NCBI GenBank assembly: GCA_030632175.1
Contig: DAOVVG010000001.1
Location: forward strand, 1 to 41,131
Reading direction: 5' to 3'
Source: Gammaproteobacteria bacterium
GTDB taxonomy: Bacteria; Pseudomonadota; Gammaproteobacteria; UBA9214
Length of the DNA stretch: 41,131 nt
The notes beneath the pieces are model-generated. The model saw only the letters and a list, made by a program, of their open reading frames with translations. It was not told the DNA's origin and made no database searches. The position numbers and the translations under genes are program-made. Below, piece after piece: positions 24,898 through 32,908 of the stretch. Every line of letters begins with the position of its first letter. Within the stretch, counting starts at the first letter, position 1.

Positions 24898-25429
24898 CAT
24901 GCGCATGGCGGGGCAGCTGCTGGGGGCCGCATTGCTGTTGTCCGTTCTGCCGGTCACCAGCTGGGGACTGACAGGCGATCGCAACCAACCGATGAATATC
25001 GAGGCAGACAGGGCCACGCTGAATGAAAAAACCGGCAACAGTATTTATGAAGGAAACGTGCATGTACAACAGGGCACCCTCGTCTTGCAAGGCAGCAAAA
25101 TGACCGTACAGATCAGCGACAACGAAATCGATACAATCATTCTTACCGGCAGTCCGGCAACTTACCGACAGCGACCGGATGGCAAGGACACCGACCAGCA
25201 CGCAGAGGCCGGACGCATTGAATACCATGCCAGTGAAGATCGCATCATCCTGCTGGAGAATGCGCGCGTCTGGCAGTCCGGTGCCGAGGAATTCCGCAGC
25301 GACCGCATTATCTTTAACCTGAAAAGCAATACTGTCAACGCCGGCGGCAACACTCCCGGCGATCGTGTCCGCATCACCCTGCAGCCCGGCAGCAAAAAAG
25401 ACAAGGAACTCCCTGCCCCACCGCCATGA
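24872..25429 (+). CDS. lptA: LptA, periplasmic lipopolysaccharide bridge protein
   Basis: Forms the periplasmic bridge that carries lipopolysaccharide to the outer membrane. The protein has an N-terminal signal peptide and an OstA-like beta-jellyroll (NQPMNIEADRATLNEKTGNSIYEGNVHVQQG in separate parts, and an AGRIEYHASEDRIILLENA segment). The chosen ATG at 24872 has GGGGAA upstream and overlaps lptC by 26 nt; ATGs at 24884, 24899 and 24905 are also possible, and 24899 gives the more typical signal peptide (MRMAGQLLGAALLLSVL). The stop overlaps the lptB start in ATGA. Confidence 0.92.
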   Translation: MARAMAQADMRMAGQLLGAALLLSVLPVTSWGLTGDRNQPMNIEADRATLNEKTGNSIYEGNVHVQQGTLVLQGSKMTVQISDNEIDTIILTGSPATYRQRPDGKDTDQHAEAGRIEYHASEDRIILLENARVWQSGAEEFRSDRIIFNLKSNTVNAGGNTPGDRVRITLQPGSKKDKELPAPPP

Positions 25430-26151
25430 GTGTGCTTAACGCCAACAAGCTGGGCAAAAGTTACAAGTCGCGTCGCGTTGTCGATGACGTTTCGCTGACC
25501 GTCAGCAGCGGACAGGTGGTCGGGCTACTGGGACCCAACGGTGCCGGCAAGACAACCTGCTTCTACATGATTGTCGGCCTGGTACCCTGCGGTGAGGGCA
25601 GCATCGAAATTGACGGTATTGACCTGACCGGACAGCCCATGCATCTGCGCGCACTACATGGTCTCGGCTATCTGCCGCAGGAAGCCTCTGTTTTCAGAAA
25701 GCTGTCGGTCGCCGACAACATCATGGCAGTCCTTGAAATACGCAAGGATCTGAACAAGAGCAAACGCAAGGAAATACTGGAATCGCTGCTGCATGATTTG
25801 CATATCGGTCACCTTGCCGACCAACCGGGCATCAGTCTGTCCGGCGGCGAACGACGACGGGTTGAGATCGCCCGCGCACTGGCAGCCAATCCACGCTTTA
25901 TTCTGCTGGACGAACCCTTTGCCGGGGTAGACCCGATCTCGGTCGTGGACATTCAGAACATCATTGAACAGCTCTGCGAGCGCGGTATTGGCATCCTGAT
26001 TACCGATCACAATGTGCGCGAGACACTGGGCATCTGCCACCATGCCTACATTCTCAACGAAGGCCGCGTCATTGCCGCAGGAACTCCCGAAGTTGTCCTT
26101 AATAATCAACACGTAAGAGACGTGTATCTGGGCAGCGAGTTCCGTCTTTAA
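25426..26151 (+). CDS. lptB: LptB, ATPase of the lipopolysaccharide export ABC transporter
   Basis: Powers lipopolysaccharide extraction with LptF and LptG, which are not in the window. The 241-residue ABC ATPase has Walker A GPNGAGKTTC (36-45), signature LSGGERRR, and Walker B FILLDEPFAGVDP, and VDIQNIIEQL typical of LptB. It starts in the lptA stop and is followed, after 98 bp with promoter matches, by rpoN. Confidence 0.97.
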   Translation: MSVLNANKLGKSYKSRRVVDDVSLTVSSGQVVGLLGPNGAGKTTCFYMIVGLVPCGEGSIEIDGIDLTGQPMHLRALHGLGYLPQEASVFRKLSVADNIMAVLEIRKDLNKSKRKEILESLLHDLHIGHLADQPGISLSGGERRRVEIARALAANPRFILLDEPFAGVDPISVVDIQNIIEQLCERGIGILITDHNVRETLGICHHAYILNEGRVIAAGTPEVVLNNQHVRDVYLGSEFRL

Positions 26152-26175
26152 GCGATGGCCCGCAAGCAATAACGA

Positions 26176-26203
26176 TTGTATGGCACGGGAAATGCCCTAT
26201 ACT
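26176..26203 (+). promoter_or_regulatory. Candidate rpoN promoter with overlapping sigma-70 and sigma-54 matches
   Basis: Sigma-70: TTGTAT (26176-26181), 16-nt spacer, TATACT (26198-26203). Sigma-54: TGGCACG (26181-26187), four bases, ATGC (26192-26195); the -24/-12 spacing is exact and only the first base of TTGC differs. The two lie on the same DNA, 47-55 bp before the rpoN ATG. Which one is used cannot be decided from sequence. Confidence 0.55.
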
Positions 26204-26249
26204 TTTATAAAGGACGTAGTGACAGCAGGATGTACCTAGAAAAACATTT

Positions 26250-27701
26250 ATGAAGCAAACACTTCAACTCAGAATTGGTCAACACCTGACCATGACACCA
26301 CAGTTGCAGCAGGCCATACGCCTGTTGCAGCTCTCAACCCTCGAGCTGCAGGCGGAAGTCCAGGATGCACTGGAGTCAAATCCAATGCTGGAGCAGGACG
26401 AGGGCAATAACGATGCGCCGGAAACGGATCCGGCCGCCAGCAACACGGCACAGGAAACAACCACCCCCGCCAAAGAAAGCGAAGGCGACAATATTCCGGA
26501 AGATCTGCCCATCGACAGCAGCTGGGAGGATGTCTTTGATACCGGTGCTACCACCTACAGCGCCGGGGAAGCAGACAGCGGCCGGGATCTGCTGGAGAAA
26601 GTGGCCGCCAGCAGCGCCAATCTGCGCGACCACCTGGTGTGGCAGATGGAAATGACAAATTTTTCTGAAAGCGACGAACACATTGCCCGTATCATCATCG
26701 ATTCAATCAATGATGATGGCTACCTGTCGGTCAGCACCGAGGACATCCACAGCAACCTGGACGCTCGCCTGGACATCGAGCACAACGAAATCGAGGCGGT
26801 TCTGCACCGTATCCAGCAATTTGATCCGGTAGGCGTTGGTGCACGCAACCTGCAGGAAAGCCTGCAGACACAACTGCAGCACTTCGAACCGGATACCCCG
26901 TGGCTGAAGGAAGCCAGGATACTGGTCAGGGACTACTTCACCCTGCTCAGTAATCGTGACTACGCGCGGCTTGGCAGAAAGCTGAAACTGACGACGGATG
27001 ACCTGCAACATGTCATCCACCTGATTCAGTCAATGAATCCCCGCCCCGGTTCACGCTTCAACACAACGGAACCTGAATACATTGTTCCGGATGTTTTTGT
27101 CACGCAAAAGAACGGTAAATGGCTGGTCGAACTCAATATCGATTCCATGCCCAAGCTGCGCATCAACAACATGTACGCCAAGTTGATAAAACGCGGCAGT
27201 GACAGCAAGGACAATAATTTCCTGCGCAACAACCTGCAGGAGGCACGCTGGTTCCTGAAGAGCCTGCAAAGCCGGCACGAAACCCTGATGAAAGTCGCCA
27301 CCTGTATCGTTAAACGCCAACAGGGGTTTTTCGAGCATGGCGAGGAAGCCATGAAACCCATGGTATTACGCAGCATTGCCGATGCAATTGAAATGCATGA
27401 ATCAACCGTTTCGCGTGTCACCACCAGAAAATACATGCATACACCCAGCGGCATATACGAATTCAAATATTTCTTTTCCAGCCATGTCAGCACCGAAGCC
27501 GGTGGCGAATGCTCGGCTACAGCCATTCGTGCAATCATCAAAAAACTGGTTGCTGCCGAAAATCCCGCGAAACCGCTCAGCGACAACAAGATGGCCGCCG
27601 TACTTGCCGACCAGGGAATCAACGTCGCCAGACGCACTATCGCGAAGTACCGGGAGTCACTCTCGATCTCACCATCCAATGAACGTAAACGCCTAGCCTA
27701 G
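26250..27701 (+). CDS. rpoN: RNA polymerase sigma-54 factor
   Basis: Directs RNA polymerase to -24/-12 promoters with enhancer-binding activators. The 483-residue protein has the Gln/Leu-rich activator region (LRIGQHLTMTPQLQQAIRLLQ), an acidic linker (about 50-115), the core-binding domain, and the C-terminal helix-turn-helix with the RpoN box ARRTIAKYRE at 460-469. The canonical box is ARRTVAKYRE. It is followed by hpf, ptsN and other genes, as in many proteobacteria. Confidence 0.97.
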   Translation: MKQTLQLRIGQHLTMTPQLQQAIRLLQLSTLELQAEVQDALESNPMLEQDEGNNDAPETDPAASNTAQETTTPAKESEGDNIPEDLPIDSSWEDVFDTGATTYSAGEADSGRDLLEKVAASSANLRDHLVWQMEMTNFSESDEHIARIIIDSINDDGYLSVSTEDIHSNLDARLDIEHNEIEAVLHRIQQFDPVGVGARNLQESLQTQLQHFEPDTPWLKEARILVRDYFTLLSNRDYARLGRKLKLTTDDLQHVIHLIQSMNPRPGSRFNTTEPEYIVPDVFVTQKNGKWLVELNIDSMPKLRINNMYAKLIKRGSDSKDNNFLRNNLQEARWFLKSLQSRHETLMKVATCIVKRQQGFFEHGEEAMKPMVLRSIADAIEMHESTVSRVTTRKYMHTPSGIYEFKYFFSSHVSTEAGGECSATAIRAIIKKLVAAENPAKPLSDNKMAAVLADQGINVARRTIAKYRESLSISPSNERKRLA

Positions 27702-27723
27702 GCACCAACACAGGAGCATCACT

Positions 27724-28044
27724 ATGCAAATAAACCTGTCAGGACATCATGTAGACCTAACAACCCCCTTGCGTGAATACGTAAACAGCAAGATGGAACG
27801 GCTGGAACGTCATTTTGATCAAGTCACCGACATCCATGTTGTCCTTGGCGTGGAAAAACTGCGCCACAAGGCTGAAGCCACCATGCACATCAGCGGCGGA
27901 GATATTTTTGCCGATTCAGTAGAAGAAAACATGTACGCCGCCATTGACGGACTGGTCGACAAGCTCGACCGGCAGCTGAAAAAACACAAGGAAAAGATCA
28001 CCAACCACCATCGCAGCGAGGGATCAATAGCAAAGGAGCTATAG
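27724..28044 (+). CDS. hpf: Ribosome hibernation promoting factor, short form
   Basis: Binds the 30S subunit and promotes 100S dimers or ribosome hibernation. The 106-residue protein is a HPF/RaiA-family protein (MQINLSGHHVDLTTPLREYVNSKMERL and DIFADSVEENMYAAIDGLVDKLDRQLKKHKE, in parts), without the long C-terminal extension. The gene has an AGGAG Shine-Dalgarno. It is directly behind rpoN, a conserved link. Confidence 0.95.
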   Translation: MQINLSGHHVDLTTPLREYVNSKMERLERHFDQVTDIHVVLGVEKLRHKAEATMHISGGDIFADSVEENMYAAIDGLVDKLDRQLKKHKEKITNHHRSEGSIAKEL

Positions 28045-28089
28045 GCATATCCGGCAATACACCGGCCTTGCAGCTCTCAAGTAATCACC

Positions 28090-28560
28090 ATGAACATTAC
28101 AGATTTATTAATACCGGAACGCGTCACTTGCTGCCACGACGTTGGCAGCAAGAAGCGCCTGCTGGAATATATCAGCGAACTGTTGGCAAACAGCTCGCTG
28201 AAACTGTCACAGAATGACATTTTTAACGCCCTCCTCAGCCGGGAGAAACTCGGCAGCACCGGCCTCGGCAAGGGTGTTGCCATCCCGCATGGCAGAATGA
28301 CCTCACTGGAAAAACCGGTTTGCGCCTTTGTCAAACTGGACACCCCGATAGATTTTGATGCCTCTGACGGACAACCTGTCGACCTGATATTTACTCTGCT
28401 GGTTCCGGAAGATTCAACCGAAGAACACCTGCAGGTGCTGTCAACCATCGCAGAAATATTCAGTAATACCGGTATCAGCATGGCATTACGACAGTGCGAC
28501 TCTGACAGCTGTCTGCTGGAGCAACTGAGCCAGTGGGAGGCGCAGCGAATTTCGGCATGA
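28090..28560 (+). CDS. ptsN: PTS IIA-like nitrogen regulatory protein (EIIA-Ntr)
   Basis: The 156-residue protein is a EIIA-type domain that accepts phosphate from HPr and acts as a regulator (potassium, nitrogen, envelope) rather than as a transporter. His67 in VAIPHGRM is the phosphorylation site. The hprK start overlaps its stop in ATGA. Part of rpoN-hpf-ptsN. Confidence 0.95.
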   Translation: MNITDLLIPERVTCCHDVGSKKRLLEYISELLANSSLKLSQNDIFNALLSREKLGSTGLGKGVAIPHGRMTSLEKPVCAFVKLDTPIDFDASDGQPVDLIFTLLVPEDSTEEHLQVLSTIAEIFSNTGISMALRQCDSDSCLLEQLSQWEAQRISA

Positions 28561-29498
28561 GCACAACCCTGGAAATTCAGACATTGCACAAGGCCCTGCA
28601 GGAAAAACTGGGCCTGGTCTGGATCACCGGAGAACAACACAGCGACAGCCCGTTGCACTCAAGCAAGGATGACTCACCTGAAATTTCACTGGTGGGTCAC
28701 CTTAACTTCATTATCCAGCACCGCGTGCAAATCATCGGCAAACGCGAACTGGAATATCTGGACTCACTGAAGAAGAATTCCCGCAAGGATGCCATCAGTC
28801 AGCTGTTCTCAGGGCAATCCACGCTCGTGGTACTGGCAAACAAGCTGCCAGCACCGGACGACCTGCAAGCAATGGCAACAAACTCCCGGACTCCCCTGCT
28901 CTCCAGCAGCCTGCCCAGCCAGGAAACCATTGAGAATCTGCAGCACTACCTGGCCAACTACTTTGCCGAAAAGATCACCCTGCACGGCGTGTTCATGGAA
29001 GTCATGGGTACCGGCGTGCTGATCACCGGCGACCCCAGCATCGGGAAAAGCGAACTGGCGCTGGAACTGATTACCCGCGGCCATCGGCTTATCGCCGACG
29101 ATGCAACCGAGTTCTCGCGCGTAGCACCGGATACCCTGCTCGGCAGCTGCCCGGAGATGCTGCGTGACTTCCTTGAGGTGCGCGGACTTGGCATATTGAA
29201 TATTCGCGCCATGTTCGGTGCCAGCGCCATCAAACAGCATCGCAACCTGCGTCTCATTATCGTCCTGCAACAACTGGAAAAAGCCACCCAGATGAACCGC
29301 CTGCATGGCAGCAGGCGGATGCGCAAAATACAGGAAGTCGATATTCCTGAAATCACCCTGCCAGTGGGCCCGGGCAGAAACCTGGCCGTGCTGCTGGAAG
29401 CCGCGGTGCGCAACCATATTCTGAATACCAAGGGTTATGATGCCAGCCAGGCCTTCATTGATCGCCAGAAACGCCGCCTTGAAAATGTCCGCCAATGA
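28557..29498 (+). CDS. hprK: HPr kinase/phosphorylase
   Basis: Phosphorylates and dephosphorylates HPr on Ser46. The 313-residue protein has an N-terminal domain (to about 130) and a C-terminal catalytic domain with His143 (LHGVFMEVMG), P-loop GDPSIGKS (158-165), LIADDATEF, and the signature EVRGLGILNIRAM. A GTG at 28533 would lengthen it by 8 residues, but the ATGA overlap with ptsN favours 28557. HprK is absent from enterobacteria but found in many other proteobacteria near rpoN. The stop overlaps the rapZ start. Confidence 0.95.
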   Translation: MSTTLEIQTLHKALQEKLGLVWITGEQHSDSPLHSSKDDSPEISLVGHLNFIIQHRVQIIGKRELEYLDSLKKNSRKDAISQLFSGQSTLVVLANKLPAPDDLQAMATNSRTPLLSSSLPSQETIENLQHYLANYFAEKITLHGVFMEVMGTGVLITGDPSIGKSELALELITRGHRLIADDATEFSRVAPDTLLGSCPEMLRDFLEVRGLGILNIRAMFGASAIKQHRNLRLIIVLQQLEKATQMNRLHGSRRMRKIQEVDIPEITLPVGPGRNLAVLLEAAVRNHILNTKGYDASQAFIDRQKRRLENVRQ

Positions 29499-30352
29499 AT
29501 ATGTTCATCATCAGCGGCCTGTCAGGCTCTGGCAAAAGTGTCGCATTAAATGCGCTGGAAGACATGGACTTCTACTGCATCGACAACCTCCCCGTCGGCC
29601 TGCTGGAGGCATTCGCCAACGAGATCCGCGAGCAAACCCTGGCGGATGAACGTAACGTCGGTGTTGGCATTGATGCACGCAACCACCCGGACCAGCTGAG
29701 CAACTTCCCGAACATCATTGCCGGCCTCAGAAGCAAGGGCATTAACTGCAAAATCCTGTTCCTGCAGGCCGATGATGCAACGTTACTGAAAAGATTCAGC
29801 GAAACCCGGCGTAAACACCCCCTGTCAGGGGCAGATACGCCGCTGGCGGACGCCATTGACAGGGAACGCAAGCTGCTGGGCCCGATTGCCGCCAATGCGG
29901 ACATGTTTATTGACACCAGCCGTACCAATGTTCACCAGTTGCGCGACCTGGTGATGGAAGCGCTGGGAAAAAATGAAAAAGCCGGGTTCTCCATGCTGCT
30001 ACGTTCATTTGGTTACAAACATGGCATCCCCGGAGATGCCGATTTTGTATTTGACGCCCGCTGCCTGCCCAACCCGCACTGGCAAGCCGACCTGCGCAAT
30101 CTGACCGGCAAGGACAAACCGGTCGCGGAGTATCTCGAACAGCAAGAGGTCGCGCGCGAATACTACCAGCAACTGGAAGATTTCCTGACCGTCTGGGTAC
30201 CCCGCTTCCAGGTTGATAACCGCAGCTATCTGAGTATCGCCATCGGTTGCACTGGCGGGCAACATCGTTCAGTGTATCTGGTTGAACGGCTGACCCGCCA
30301 ACTCGGCAACCGGCTATGCGATATTGTTACACGACATCGGGAACTTGAATGA
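29495..30352 (+). CDS. rapZ: RapZ-type RNase adapter / nucleotide-binding protein
   Basis: The 285-residue protein has an N-terminal P-loop GLSGSGKS (8-15) and a Walker B-like region with DFYCIDNLP, and a C-terminal domain with IGCTGGQHRSVY. In E. coli RapZ binds the small RNAs GlmZ and GlmY and guides RNase E; a role beyond that family is not shown here. It overlaps hprK (ATGA) and the next PTS gene (ATGA). Confidence 0.96.
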   Translation: MNMFIISGLSGSGKSVALNALEDMDFYCIDNLPVGLLEAFANEIREQTLADERNVGVGIDARNHPDQLSNFPNIIAGLRSKGINCKILFLQADDATLLKRFSETRRKHPLSGADTPLADAIDRERKLLGPIAANADMFIDTSRTNVHQLRDLVMEALGKNEKAGFSMLLRSFGYKHGIPGDADFVFDARCLPNPHWQADLRNLTGKDKPVAEYLEQQEVAREYYQQLEDFLTVWVPRFQVDNRSYLSIAIGCTGGQHRSVYLVERLTRQLGNRLCDIVTRHRELE

Positions 30353-30750
30353 AAACCGGCCTGCTACTTGTTACTCACGGCAACATTGGCCGTGACATGC
30401 TGGACACAGTCACTGAAATACTGGGCACCTGCCCGCTGCCTGCCGAGACCATCGCCGTGCACTCTGGCGATGACCCTGACCTGTTATTCGAGGCAGCCAG
30501 CCGCCTCACCACCGAACTCGACCAGGGCGGTGGCGTACTGGTACTGACAGACCTCTATGGCAGCACACCCAGCAACATTGCCACACGACTCACCGACAGA
30601 CACAACCTCCGTGTCATTTCGGGCGCGAACATTCCCATGCTGATACGCATCCTTAACTATCCGGAACTGGCCTTGGACGCACTTTGCGAAAAAGCCATCA
30701 ACGGAGCACGCGATGGCATCATCATGAGCACCCGAAAAGAGACCTCCTGA
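30349..30750 (+). CDS. PTS EIIA component, mannose family
   Basis: The 133-residue protein has the EIIA-Man fold with His10 in LLVTHGNIG as the phosphorylation site, and the DLYGSTPSN and GANIPMLIR segments. No EIIB/C/D mannose permease is nearby, so it is probably a regulatory phosphoacceptor. Start overlaps the rapZ stop, and HPr follows after one base. Confidence 0.93.
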   Translation: MKTGLLLVTHGNIGRDMLDTVTEILGTCPLPAETIAVHSGDDPDLLFEAASRLTTELDQGGGVLVLTDLYGSTPSNIATRLTDRHNLRVISGANIPMLIRILNYPELALDALCEKAINGARDGIIMSTRKETS

Positions 30751-30751
30751 C

Positions 30752-31021
30752 GTGCAGGAAAGACCCGTTACCATCATCAACAAACTGGGCCTGCATGCAC
30801 GGGCTGCGGCCAGATTTGTCACCATCGCCTCATCTTTTTCAAGCAGTATCGACATCGCCAAGGATGGCCAGAAGGTCAATGGCAAGAGCATCATGGGCGT
30901 TATGATGCTGGCAGCATCACGTGGCACGGAACTGATCATCATGGCCAGCGGCAGTGACGAAATAGAGGCCGCAGACAGCCTCGCAAGCCTGGTGACCGAG
31001 CGCTTCGGCGAACAGGAGTAG
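30752..31021 (+). CDS. HPr-like phosphocarrier protein
   Basis: The 89-residue protein has His15 in NKLGLHARAAARF (accepts phosphate from EI) and Ser46 in NGKSIMGVMML (target of HprK), at the canonical positions. The start is a GTG at 30752, one base after the EIIA-Man stop. It could be called ptsH or npr; because the cluster lacks permeases, the regulatory Npr role seems likely. The presence of Ser46 next to hprK suggests the HprK control loop is intact. Confidence 0.95.
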   Translation: MQERPVTIINKLGLHARAAARFVTIASSFSSSIDIAKDGQKVNGKSIMGVMMLAASRGTELIIMASGSDEIEAADSLASLVTERFGEQE

Positions 31022-31075
31022 GACCCGCCCGATCAAGCACTTGCCGGGCGAACAGACGGAGGAGATCAACGGCAC

Positions 31076-32809
31076 ATGAGCCTGGCGCTTTCCGGCATAG
31101 GAGTATCCCGCGGCGTTGCCATCGGCAAGGCACATATCATCCTGCGCGGCAGTATCGAAGTACTTGAAAGCGCCATTCCCGTCCACCTCATCGAAGACGA
31201 GATTGCACGTTTTCTCAAGGCCGTCGACAGTGCCCGTATGCAGCTGGAAGCCACCCAGGAACGCATTCCCGCGAGCACCGGTGTCGATATTGCGGCCTTC
31301 ATCGAAACACACCTGTTGATGCTGGATGATGCCACGCTGGTAGCGACCCCGGTCGATCTTATCCGCGAGCACCACTGTAATGCCGAATGGGCCCTGAAAT
31401 TACAGCGCGATGCCGTTGTCAGTGTATTCGAACAAATGGATGACGCCTACCTGCGCACCCGACGTGATGACATCGACCACGTTATCAACCGGATTCAGCG
31501 TATCCTGCTGGACAGCAGTCAGGGTGAGGAACAGGGTGAAAACATAGTACCGGAGAATACCATCGTACTTGCCTATGACCTTACACCCGCGGAAACTGTC
31601 ATGTTCGAACATCAGGGCATCAGGGCATTTGCAACCGAATGCGGTGGCCCGCTTTCACACACCGCCATTCTTGCACGCAGCATGCAGATCCCGGCCATGG
31701 TGGGTACACATGGACTGCAGCGCTATATCCGCGATGGCGAGACCATCATACTCGACGGCCTGCAGGGTGTACTGATAGCCGGGGCGGATGAACAAACACT
31801 GGATTACTACCGCGAGCGCCAGGAACAGGAGTTTCAGCGTCAGATTGAACTGGCAAAGTTTGCTGATACGCCGGCCGTCACCAGCGACGGCACGCCTGTC
31901 AGGCTGATGGCAAATATCGAGTTACCGGAAGATATCGACGCGGTAAGCCGTACCAGTGCCAACGGTGTCGGCCTGTACCGCACCGAATTCCTGTTTATGA
32001 ACCGCCCGGAACCGCCTGATGAAGAAGAGCAATACGACTGTTACGTCAGCGTTATCGAGGCACTCAAGGGGAAACCCCTGACCATACGCACACTGGACAT
32101 GGGCGCTGACAAGCAGGCCGATGGCATCAGTGGCAGCAGCAACCCGGCTCTGGGACTGCGGGCCATCAGGCTCTGTCTCAAGAATCGCGCACAATTCAGG
32201 CCCCAGCTGCGCGCCATTCTGAGGGCCTCGGCTCATGGCCCGGTCCGGCTGATGATCCCGATGCTCTCCAACACCCGGGAACTGCACCAGGTGCTTTCCC
32301 TGATTAACGACACAAAGATCGCCTTACAGCGCGAAGCACTGGCGTTTGCGCCGGATGTGCAGATCGGTGGCATGATCGAGGTGCCGGCGGCCGCACTGAC
32401 CGCCGCTGATTTCGCCAGCCACCTGGATTTTCTGTCCATTGGGACCAATGACCTGATTCAATACACCCTGGCGATAGACCGTGTTGATGACGAGGTCAAC
32501 TATCTCTTTGACCCGTTACACCCTGCCGTACTGAGACTGATAAAAATGACCATCGACGCCGGCAAGGCTGCCGGCATCCCGGTGGCGATGTGCGGCGAAA
32601 TGGCCGGCGACCCCCGCTACACGCGGCTGCTGCTCGGCATGGGACTGAACGAGTTCAGTATGCACCACACCGCATTACCCGAAGTAAAAAGCGTCATCCA
32701 TTCGAGCTCCATTGAAGCGCTGGTGCCACTGGTGCAGGAACTGCTGAACAATACCCGCACGGGCCGTATCCCGGAGCGGGTTGATTCTCTCAACCAAAAC
32801 ACCCTCTGA
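31076..32809 (+). CDS. ptsI: PTS enzyme I (phosphoenolpyruvate-protein phosphotransferase)
   Basis: Transfers phosphate from PEP to HPr. The 577-residue protein has the N-terminal HPr-binding domain, active-site His195 in GGPLSHTAILAR, the PEP-binding barrel with RTEFLFMNR, and Cys in VAMCGEMAGD near the C-terminus. It lacks the N-terminal GAF domain of the nitrogen-PTS enzyme PtsP, so the cluster uses a canonical EI. A GGAGG Shine-Dalgarno is 12 nt before the ATG. Confidence 0.96.
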   Translation: MSLALSGIGVSRGVAIGKAHIILRGSIEVLESAIPVHLIEDEIARFLKAVDSARMQLEATQERIPASTGVDIAAFIETHLLMLDDATLVATPVDLIREHHCNAEWALKLQRDAVVSVFEQMDDAYLRTRRDDIDHVINRIQRILLDSSQGEEQGENIVPENTIVLAYDLTPAETVMFEHQGIRAFATECGGPLSHTAILARSMQIPAMVGTHGLQRYIRDGETIILDGLQGVLIAGADEQTLDYYRERQEQEFQRQIELAKFADTPAVTSDGTPVRLMANIELPEDIDAVSRTSANGVGLYRTEFLFMNRPEPPDEEEQYDCYVSVIEALKGKPLTIRTLDMGADKQADGISGSSNPALGLRAIRLCLKNRAQFRPQLRAILRASAHGPVRLMIPMLSNTRELHQVLSLINDTKIALQREALAFAPDVQIGGMIEVPAAALTAADFASHLDFLSIGTNDLIQYTLAIDRVDDEVNYLFDPLHPAVLRLIKMTIDAGKAAGIPVAMCGEMAGDPRYTRLLLGMGLNEFSMHHTALPEVKSVIHSSSIEALVPLVQELLNNTRTGRIPERVDSLNQNTL

Positions 32810-32866
32810 ACCGCCCGTCCTGCCTTACCGTCAGGGAATCGTGCTGGTACACTGCGCACAGTGCGA

Positions 32867-32885
32867 AACCGGCTTCATGTCGGTT
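32867..32885 (+). other. Stem-loop in the mgtE upstream region
   Basis: AACCGGC (32867-32873) and GTCGGTT (32879-32885) form a 7-bp stem with one G-U pair and a 5-nt loop, 23 nt before the mgtE start. No T-run follows it on the plus strand, so it is not a normal terminator. Function unknown. Confidence 0.3.
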
Positions 32886-32908
32886 AAAAATGGATATGAC
32901 GTACAGCC

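Noticed and set aside
28533..28556. GTG at 28533 as hprK start
   Set aside because: The ATG overlapping the ptsN stop in ATGA gives the typical N-terminus, and the extra 8 residues have no support.
32810..32908. M-box magnesium riboswitch before mgtE
   Set aside because: The 99-bp gap after ptsI is too short for the aptamer of about 160 nt, and no matching conserved elements were seen.
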